Shown here piece after piece: positions 55,572-61,319 of a stretch of 64,000 nt of DNA (within the stretch, counting starts at the first letter, position 1; the number at the start of each line of letters is the position of its first letter). The DNA lies in the NCBI RefSeq assembly GCF_018327705.1, contig NZ_BNEM01000001.1, forward strand, positions 3,658,001-3,722,000, written 5' to 3'. The notes beneath the pieces are model-generated. The model saw only the letters and a program-made list of their open reading frames with translations, was not told where the DNA came from and searched no databases. Position numbers and translations under genes: made by a program. Origin of the DNA: Catellatospora sp. TT07R-123 (GTDB lineage: Bacteria > Actinomycetota > Actinomycetes > Mycobacteriales > Micromonosporaceae).

Positions 55572-55868
55572 ATGAGGGTCCGCGAAGTCGCTGACTGCTT
55601 CGAAGCAGGACGCCTACTGCTGCACCTGGAACTGCGGGAGAGCCCTGTCGGCGCGTGGGAGGTCGAGTTGGTCGATCGCGAACAGCAGCGGCGGATAGCT
55701 CACCCGTTCCACGACGAGACTTCGGCGCGCAGGTCAGCCGAGGCCGCCTACGCCTACGGGCGGCAGTTCGGGCGGTGGCGGGTTCGGCGCGCCGGCGACT
55801 ACGCCCCGCAAGGACCATCCGTCACCGCGCCTGGCTGGGACCCCGAACCCATCGCCGCCCCAGCCTGA
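55572..55868 (+). CDS. Small hypothetical protein
   Basis: 98 residues. VADCFEAGRLLLHLELRESP, WEVELVDREQQRRIAHPFHD and ARRSAEAAYAYGRQFGRWRV look like a small alpha-beta domain. No ribosome site of note. No family. The tail is Pro/Ala-rich. Confidence 0.5.
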   Translation: MRVREVADCFEAGRLLLHLELRESPVGAWEVELVDREQQRRIAHPFHDETSARRSAEAAYAYGRQFGRWRVRRAGDYAPQGPSVTAPGWDPEPIAAPA

Positions 55869-55906
55869 ACTCGCCACGGCGCCCAACGGCGTAGCCGGGC
55901 CACGAC

Positions 55907-56113
55907 ATGACACGAGTTCCCTGCGCGCCGTCGGTGACACAAGGCGACTTCGCGGTGTCCGGCCCCACCATCTCCCACCACCTGAAGGTGCTACGCGAAG
56001 CAGGACTCATCGAGGGCGAACGCCGTGGCACCTGGGTGTACTACCGGCCCGTCCGCGACAACCTCCGTCAACTCGCCGCGCTGCTCAACGTCTCGGAGTC
56101 GGTGAACGGCTGA
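55907..56113 (+). pseudogene. Truncated ArsR-family regulator
   Basis: The codons GPTISHHLKVLREAGLIEGE, then RRGTWVYYRPVRDNLRQL, form the recognition helix and wing of an ArsR winged helix. The first two helices of the family (about 35-40 residues) are missing, replaced by an unrelated MTRVPCAPSVTQGDF lead. It is therefore a fragment and probably not a working repressor. No metal-binding Cys is present in what remains. Confidence 0.72.
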
Positions 56114-56727
56114 CCCGCCGGATCGGCAGCAAGCACCGAGCACGCTCGCGTGGTATCGGCCCGCCGCTAGCGATCCACAGGCATTCAGGCTGCGGCGCGG
56201 GATGCCGTCGTCCCCCGGGCACCGGATAGCTCGGCCCGCTGACCTCTGGACGACGCACAGGCTCATCCCCAAGAGCCCCTGACTAGCGCATCTTGCCGGG
56301 GCGGGCAGTTCGACGGCCTTGCCGTCGCGGCTCAGCGCCACGGCCGCAACCGTCAGGTGCTGACCGCCAATGCGCGAACCGGTCCTCGCGCGGTCGCTCC
56401 GGAGCTGTCGAACAGTCCTGTCGGCGTCCAGGGCTGTGCAGGTCCGGCGGTGCCGGGTCGCCGCGCTGATCCCAGGGCTGGCCGTGGATGCCGCTGCTGA
56501 GGACCCGAAGGTCAGCCCACCCGGGCGCGGGGCCGACAAGCCCCCCTTGCCGAAACAGTCTTGGCTGTCTGCTCGCTGCGCTCGCCGCCAAGATCTTTCG
56601 GCGGGTGGCTTGCAGCCCCGGCCCCAGGGCGGGCTCTGACCGGCCCGTCAGCGCGGCACCCCGGCGCCCGGATCACCCGATCCGGCACCACACCGGGGCC
56701 GCACCACTCCTAAAGGGAGCCACCGTC
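56114..56727. other. Long leader region before the first ssb gene, about 610 bp
   Basis: No convincing gene. The last ~160 nt contain GCTCGCTGCGCT (56571-56582), flanked by a CTTGGC/GCCAAG-type stem, and a 22-nt element (56640-56661). Both elements recur in the leader of the 59158 gene. Confidence 0.5.
56640..56661 (+). repeat. Leader repeat, copy A
   Basis: CCGGCCCGTCAGCGCGGCAC plus two more C. It lies 66 nt before the ssb1 start. Copy B at 59080-59101 differs at one base. Confidence 0.7.
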
Positions 56728-57174
56728 ATGCTGTTCAACCTCACCTTCGAGGGCAACCTGGCCGCCGAGCCCGAGCTGCGCTACACCCCGGCTGGCAAGG
56801 CCCTGTGCCGGATGCGCGTCGGCCACAACACCCGCCGCCGCAACACCTCCGGCGAGTGGGTCAACGGCCCCACCGTGTGGATCACCGTCACCGCGTGGGA
56901 GGACCTGGCCGAACGCGTCGCCGAGAGCCTGCGCAAGGGCGACACCGTGATCATCGACGCCCGAGACGACCTGTCCGTCTACGCCTACCAGACCGAGGGT
57001 GCCGAGCGCCCGTCCGGGCAGCTGCAGGTCACCGCCGCCAACATCGCCCTGTCGCTGCGGTTCAACCCTGCCACCTCCCAACGCGAGGTCAAGGGCGGCT
57101 TCGGTAAGCGCTCCGACAGCGACTTCGAGTCCGCGTGGGATGCGGTGTCCGGCGAGCTTGAGCCCGCTTTCTGA
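56728..57174 (+). CDS. ssb: Single-stranded DNA-binding protein, first copy
   Basis: 148 residues. FNLTFEGNLAAEPELRYTPAG then WVNGPTVWITVTAWEDLAERV is the SSB OB-fold, with GDTVIIDARDDLSVYAYQTE (given in part) in the second half. There is no long Gly/Pro linker or acidic DDDIPF tip, so it is a short accessory SSB. It coats single-stranded DNA during replication or transfer of the element. AAAGGGAG lies upstream of the ATG at 56728. Confidence 0.9.
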   Translation: MLFNLTFEGNLAAEPELRYTPAGKALCRMRVGHNTRRRNTSGEWVNGPTVWITVTAWEDLAERVAESLRKGDTVIIDARDDLSVYAYQTEGAERPSGQLQVTAANIALSLRFNPATSQREVKGGFGKRSDSDFESAWDAVSGELEPAF

Positions 57175-57182
57175 CCCGGCTT

Positions 57183-57213
57183 GTGCGGGGCCGGTCACGC
57201 ACCGGCCCCGCAC
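57183..57213 (+). terminator. Hairpin between ssb copies
   Basis: Perfect 13-bp stem, 57183-57195 with 57201-57213, loop CACGC. Confidence 0.82.
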
Positions 57214-57263
57214 CCCTGGCCCGCCGCGCCGCCCCTTTCATCCTTCGCACGCTTGGAGTCATC

Positions 57264-57710
57264 GTGTCCCTGTTCACCGTTGTCATCGAAGGCCGTCTCA
57301 CCTGTTCCCCGCAGCCCGGTCACACCCGCGACGGGCGTGAGTTCGTCCGGTTCTCCCTTATGCACAAGGACCGCTACCGCGACCACACCGGCAAGTGGGT
57401 CGACGCCCGCCCCCAGTTCTTCGAGGTCATGGCCTGGGGCGACCTCGCCGGCCGGGCCCGCAGCCTGACCCGCGGTGACCAGGTTCTCGTCGAGGGCGGC
57501 CGGATGGTCGCCTACACCGGCGACTCCGGTATGCCCGCGATCACCGTCGAGGCCCGCAACCTGTCGGTGTCCATGCGGTTCACCGACGCCCACGCCGGCC
57601 TGCCGACCAAGGCCCGCCGCGCGGATCTGGTCACCACCGCCGACGGCGAGCGGTTCGTCGCCGACATCTACCCCGAGGTCGTCACCGACCTCGAACTCGT
57701 CCACCACTGA
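57264..57710 (+). CDS. ssb: Single-stranded DNA-binding protein, second copy
   Basis: 148 residues from a GTG with TTGGAG 5 nt upstream. The OB-fold pattern is again visible: FTVVIEGRLTCSPQPG, RDGREFVRFSLMHKDRYRD, FFEVMAWGDLAGRARSL, DQVLVEGGRMVAYTG. It has the same length as the first copy but is only distantly similar, so the pair is either an old duplication or two separate gains. The C-terminus lacks the acidic tip. Possibly one copy serves transfer and the other replication. Confidence 0.88.
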   Translation: MSLFTVVIEGRLTCSPQPGHTRDGREFVRFSLMHKDRYRDHTGKWVDARPQFFEVMAWGDLAGRARSLTRGDQVLVEGGRMVAYTGDSGMPAITVEARNLSVSMRFTDAHAGLPTKARRADLVTTADGERFVADIYPEVVTDLELVHH

Positions 57711-57721
57711 CCGACTGCTCG

Positions 57722-57749
57722 CGGGCGCGGACCGGAAGGTCCGCGCCCG
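57722..57749 (+). terminator. Hairpin after second ssb
   Basis: Perfect 12-bp stem, 57722-57733 with 57738-57749, loop GGAA. Confidence 0.82.
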
Positions 57750-57771
57750 TCCTCGTACCCGGAGGCCCGCC

Positions 57772-57951
57772 ATGCGCACCAACCGACAGAGGACCGGCTG
57801 CTGTCGCGGCTGGTTCTTCGAGCACTCCCCCGGCTGCACTCGACGCGGCAAGCGCCCGTGCTCGGACTGCGGCGCCAACCCCTCCGACGGCGAGGACCAC
57901 GTCCTGTCCTGCCAGTGGTGGTGGACCAGACCACGGACACCCCGCCCCTGA
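57772..57951 (+). CDS. Cys-rich small protein
   Basis: 59 residues: seven Cys, including GCCRGWF, CTRRGKRPCSDCGAN and LSCQWWW. The spacing suggests one zinc-binding site. GGAGG lies 6 nt before the ATG. Such mini zinc proteins are frequent on conjugative elements, but no function is assigned. Confidence 0.68.
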   Translation: MRTNRQRTGCCRGWFFEHSPGCTRRGKRPCSDCGANPSDGEDHVLSCQWWWTRPRTPRP

Positions 57952-57968
57952 ACATCTCGGAGTCTGCG

Positions 57969-58250
57969 ATGAGCTTCGACACCATCCGCCACCGCCACGC
58001 CCCGATCGCGATCGTCGTACCGCGCGTGATCGCCGACGACCTCCTCGGCGTCCTCGAACACTGCGCCGAGCAATTCCGCGACGAGGCCCTGTCCTGCCGC
58101 TGCCCCGGCCGAGACCACGACCGGCCATGCGCCGACCACCAGCACGACGCCTCCCAGGCCGACATGTTCCGCCTGGCCCACGACTACGTCACCGCCGCCG
58201 TACGCAACGCCGACCAGCTCGCGACGCACCCACGTCGCTGCGGCGACTGA
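57969..58250 (+). CDS. Small hypothetical protein
   Basis: 93 residues, starting 17 nt after the Cys-rich gene. IAIVVPRVIADDLLGVLEHCAEQF is followed by a CRCPGRDHDRPCADHQHD motif with Cys, His and Asp that could bind a metal. The rest is helical. A perfect hairpin follows its stop. Confidence 0.62.
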   Translation: MSFDTIRHRHAPIAIVVPRVIADDLLGVLEHCAEQFRDEALSCRCPGRDHDRPCADHQHDASQADMFRLAHDYVTAAVRNADQLATHPRRCGD

Positions 58251-58256
58251 ACAAAC

Positions 58257-58295
58257 GCGTTGCTCTGCGGCGGCACGACCGCCGCAGAGCAACGC
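58257..58295 (+). terminator. Hairpin after the 57969 gene
   Basis: Perfect 17-bp stem, 58257-58273 with 58279-58295, loop CACGA. Confidence 0.88.
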
Positions 58296-59157
58296 CGTAG
58301 TCGAGGATCGCTCGGAGGTCGTGGTCATAGCCCGTTTTCGTACAGTGCCAGCATGTCTGTCGACACCCATGACCACGTCCCCCGTCCCAGCAGCCCCGAC
58401 GCGCGCAGCGGCTGGTGCGGCCGATAGGCCGCGTTGGACGGCTCACCGATCGCCGCGGTTGCGGACCGGTGCCTGCACCTGGCCGCAGGCCGAAGGCGAC
58501 CAGACCCGCCTGGTCGCTCACAGTAGACAAGCGGGCGGCGCCGGTCATGGAGCGCGTCGGCCGGGCCCGTAGGTGCGCCCGTCCTGAAAGGCTCCCCGCG
58601 GCCGTCGCAACGATGCGCGATGTGATCATGTTCCGGATCGTGTCGGCACGCCGGGCCCTAGACGAAGTCGCCGCCTGGGACGGCCCGCACGTGCGCGAGC
58701 CCAGTAGCCACCGCCGTCTGCCGGTCAGCGAGCACCGCCGTAGTCCGCGGGCCACCTCTGCACGGTGGCCTGCTGTCAAAGCAGCGTCGGCGCCATGGAG
58801 CGTGAACGGTGTCCGACAGCGCGCGGGTGGGTACGTGTCGGCGTTGCCGACGCTGCGATGGCGGCAGGGTGCTCCTGTCGGCATGTCCGGGTGTCGGCTT
58901 CCCTGGCGGGCGCCATGGTGCGCGCTTGCCAGTCCCCAGTGGTGACCGACCAGGCCGCGCCCGGCAAGAGCCCGCGCAAACATCTTGGGCCGGCTCGCTG
59001 CGCTGCGCCGGACGCTGACGCTCCCAACATCTTTGCGCTGGGCTTTCTTGCCCGCCGCCCGGCCCTGGCCGGTCCCTCACCGGCCTGTCAGCGCGGCACC
59101 CAGGCACAGGCCGGGAAAACACCGCCGCACCCGGACACCGCCCGAGGAGGCACCGTC
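58296..59157. other. Intergenic region, about 860 bp
   Basis: No gene is convincing. A plus-strand frame near 58,615-58,700 (MRDVIMFRIVSARRALDEVAAW) is the only protein-like patch and could be a remnant. The right end is the leader of the 59158 gene, with the GCTCGCTGCGCT element (58993-59004) and repeat copy B. Confidence 0.45.
59080..59101 (+). repeat. Leader repeat, copy B
   Basis: 21 of 22 bases match copy A (56640-56661). It lies 56 nt before the 59158 start. Both downstream genes also share CACCGTC directly before the ATG. Confidence 0.7.
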
Positions 59158-59319
59158 ATGCGTCACCACCACAGCCCCGTCAGCTACCGCCGCCGCGGCA
59201 CCGGCACCCGCACCACGGGTACCCCGTTCGTACTCGCCGGTCAGAAGGACGTCTACGACTGGAGCAACCCTGCCGACCACGCCGAGTACCGCATCGTCCT
59301 CAGCTACCACCAGCGCTAA
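59158..59319 (+). CDS. Small hypothetical protein
   Basis: 53 residues: MRHHHSPVSYRRRGTGTRTT, then FVLAGQKDVYDWSNPADHAE. GAGGAGG lies 7 nt before the ATG, a strong ribosome site, and a hairpin follows the stop. Family unknown. The gene shares its leader with ssb1, so the two may be expressed together. Confidence 0.68.
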   Translation: MRHHHSPVSYRRRGTGTRTTGTPFVLAGQKDVYDWSNPADHAEYRIVLSYHQR

Positions 59320-59329
59320 ACCGCACCGC

Positions 59330-59353
59330 GGCGGCACCCTGCCGGGTGCCGCC
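59330..59353 (+). terminator. Hairpin after the 59158 gene
   Basis: 10-bp perfect stem, 59330-59339 with 59344-59353, loop TGCC. The next start lies 25 nt later. Confidence 0.72.
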
Positions 59354-59378
59354 GCCCCATCTCGCGAAGGAGTCCGCG

Positions 59379-59611
59379 ATGAACGCGACCACCTCCACGG
59401 TGCTGCCAGCGCACACGGCGCACGACCGGCTGACCCGACGGTGCTGCAACTGGTGTGCGCTGAGCGCGCCGACGAGTCGCACGCGCACTACGCCGACAGC
59501 CTCGGCTACTACTACGACCTGGTCGTACTGGCCGCGCGTGATCTGACCCGCGCGGTCCAGGCCAGCGCCCACGACCAACCGCCCGGCTGGCACGACACCC
59601 ACTGCGGTTAA
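59379..59611 (+). pseudogene. Small gene with a frameshift
   Basis: ATG at 59379 with GAAGGAG upstream reads MNATTSTVLPAHTAHDRLT; the convincing rest (DPTVLQLVCAERADESHAHY, then LGYYYDLVVLAARDLTRAVQ) is in a different frame and ends at 59611. The join falls at CTGACCCGACGG, where loss of one 4-bp CCGA-type unit would explain the shift. As sequenced, the product would be broken. A GTG at 59441 could still start a 56-residue product. Confidence 0.58.
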
Positions 59612-59627
59612 TCACGCCCACATCTCA

Positions 59628-59663
59628 CGGCCAGGCCGGACCCGAACGGGTCCGGCCTGGCCG
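59628..59663. terminator. Hairpin between convergent genes
   Basis: Perfect 16-bp stem, 59628-59643 with 59648-59663, loop GAAC. It can serve both the 59379 gene and the DUF2637 gene. Confidence 0.88.
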
Positions 59664-59685
59664 CATGTTCACCACCATCCCGCAG

Positions 59686-60534
59686 TCAGCCTCGGCCACT
59701 CGCTTGCACTCCCGCACGGCCAGCTCGTACAGCGGCAAGGTAACGGCGAGCGGTCCGCTCCGGGATCCCGAGCCGGTCGGCCACCGCCTTGGACTTGATG
59801 TCCGGGCGGCCCGCGGCAAGGAACGCCACGCGGACAGCCAGGTCACTACTGGCCGCAGCGATCGCAGCCGACGGCCGCACCGCCGCCATGTCGTCAGCGG
59901 CCACAACCTCATCGCGGCCTGCGGCCAGTCGCCCAGCGGCTGCCGTCGCGGTTTCGGCCACGACCTCGTCGCGGACTTCGGCCAACTGCTCACTGTCGCC
60001 CGTCGCGGTTTCGGCCACGGCAACCACAGCGCCTGTGGCGGAAACGGCCATCGTCTCGTACGCGGTTTCGGCCACCGGCCGCTGCGGCACCTCGGCCGTT
60101 TGGCCATCATCGCCGTCGGGGAGTTCGGCCATCAGGTGTTCACCCGCGTGTGCGGGTGCGGTGGTCTTCGGGTTGCCGGAGCGGGACAGGACCTCGACAG
60201 CCAGCAGCAGCGCGATGGCCGGGACAGCCGCCACGATCCGGGCGCCGGTGTCAGGGCGGGCGGAGGCGACGTTGGCCGCAAGGCTCGTGCTCACCCCGAA
60301 CGCGAACGCCAGCCTGGCCGACCATCGCACCGAACGTCCCGCGCGTTTGTCGTCCAGCATCGCGGTGGTCGCCACCACCAGCAGCCCGTCGACCGCGAAC
60401 GGCAGCGCGTATGCAACCTCAGGCCGCTCGCCGTAGCCCAGCGCCACGTGTGCGACGTGGCTGAAGGAGGAGTATCCGGCAACGAGCGCGACCATGGCGG
60501 CCGAGGTGCGAGAGGCGAGCGTGGTCGCGTTCAA
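59686..60534 (-). CDS. DUF2637 (SpdB-like) membrane protein with C-terminal helix-turn-helix
   Basis: 282 residues. Four hydrophobic helices in residues ~10-115 (MVALVAGYSSFSHVAHVAL; YALPFAVDGLLVVATTAML; RIVAAVPAIALLLAVEVLS) are the DUF2637 domain. That family includes SpdB-like spread proteins of actinobacterial conjugative plasmids. The linker has repeated VAETA-type units. The end, AVADRLGIPERTARRYLAAV, is a helix-turn-helix. It may aid mycelial spread of the element. The start is a TTG at 60534; an ATG 13 codons later is possible. Confidence 0.82.
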   Translation of the reverse strand: MNATTLASRTSAAMVALVAGYSSFSHVAHVALGYGERPEVAYALPFAVDGLLVVATTAMLDDKRAGRSVRWSARLAFAFGVSTSLAANVASARPDTGARIVAAVPAIALLLAVEVLSRSGNPKTTAPAHAGEHLMAELPDGDDGQTAEVPQRPVAETAYETMAVSATGAVVAVAETATGDSEQLAEVRDEVVAETATAAAGRLAAGRDEVVAADDMAAVRPSAAIAAASSDLAVRVAFLAAGRPDIKSKAVADRLGIPERTARRYLAAVRAGRAGVQASGRG

Positions 60535-60614
60535 CGCGGTGGCGTCCTTTCCAATGCTTCCAGGGTGAGGTTCGGGTGCTACGCGCCCTGGCGGGCGTGC
60601 AGCCGATCACGGGT

Positions 60615-61007
60615 TCAGGCCGACGGCTGCTGCTGCGAGTCAGGCAGGCGCGTCGGCGCGCTGGCGCGTTTGCCGACGAGCGCTCGGACAGCCGACACGG
60701 GTAGTTCGGTCATTTGCGCGATCTCGACCACCGGCTCGCCGAGTCTGCGCAGGGTCCGCACCGCGTCCTCGGCCTCCAGCGCCAGTCCTGCGACGGTCTG
60801 TTGCGCCTCGGTGAGGATCTGCTCTGCCCGCTGCTGCGCGTCGGCGCGAACGGCTTCCAGGCGGGCCGTGCGGTCGAAGTAGGTCCGCACCGCTTCGGTG
60901 ACCGCCGCCTCATGCGCGGCGAGCCGCGCCTGCCGCGCTGCCGACACCTCTGACGCCCGGCGTGCCGCCGCCGCCCGAACACTCTGCCCACTGAATCGCT
61001 TTCCCAT
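60615..61007 (-). CDS. Hypothetical coiled-coil protein
   Basis: 130 residues. One long helix with heptad character (SEVSAARQARLAAHEAAVTEA; LEAVRADAQQRAEQILTEAQ) is followed by VEIAQMTELPVSAVRALVG, which looks like a helix-turn-helix. It is upstream of, and on the same strand as, the DUF2637 gene, 80 nt apart. Such proteins often sit beside spd genes of actinobacterial plasmids. DNA-binding is inferred. Confidence 0.72.
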   Translation of the reverse strand: MGKRFSGQSVRAAAARRASEVSAARQARLAAHEAAVTEAVRTYFDRTARLEAVRADAQQRAEQILTEAQQTVAGLALEAEDAVRTLRRLGEPVVEIAQMTELPVSAVRALVGKRASAPTRLPDSQQQPSA

Positions 61008-61319
61008 GACGCCAGACCATAGCCACTAAACAGCGATTCCCTCAAGCCCGAGTCGCAAATTCAAACCACATCAAGCCAACTGAAAACAACTAAAGAAACA
61101 ACCACCCGAAAGCCGCCCACACCTCCCACTTCACCAGCACAAACGCCACACCTGGGCCGCACCAGCAAGAGCGCCACACACCTCTTGCAGATGCTCTTGC
61201 CACCGAAAGAGCAGGGCCGTAGAGTGCCCATTCAACACACGCGCGAATAAGCAGAACCACGCCCGCGAAGCATCAGCATTCGTGGGCGAAACCACGACCG
61301 GGAAGGGAGGTGCTGCCGC
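61008..61319. promoter_or_regulatory. AT-richer divergent control region and candidate oriT
   Basis: This is the most AT-rich gap of the module. It contains GCAAGAGC (61165-61172) and its inverse GCTCTTGC (61193-61200), a further CTCTTGC at 61182-61188, and a 10-bp stem with one mismatch (61260-61269 with 61279-61288). It lies directly upstream of the relaxase, where MobF-type origins of transfer usually are. It must also hold promoters for both directions. Confidence 0.5.

Noticed and set aside
55991-56539. Minus-strand frame with a patch LTVAAVALSRDGKAVELPAP
   Set aside because: Short protein-like patch only; the rest is low-complexity and there is no start signal.
58189-58983. Minus-strand frame of about 265 codons
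   Set aside because: Arg/Ser/Gly-rich with no structure, and it overlaps the hairpin after the 57969 gene.
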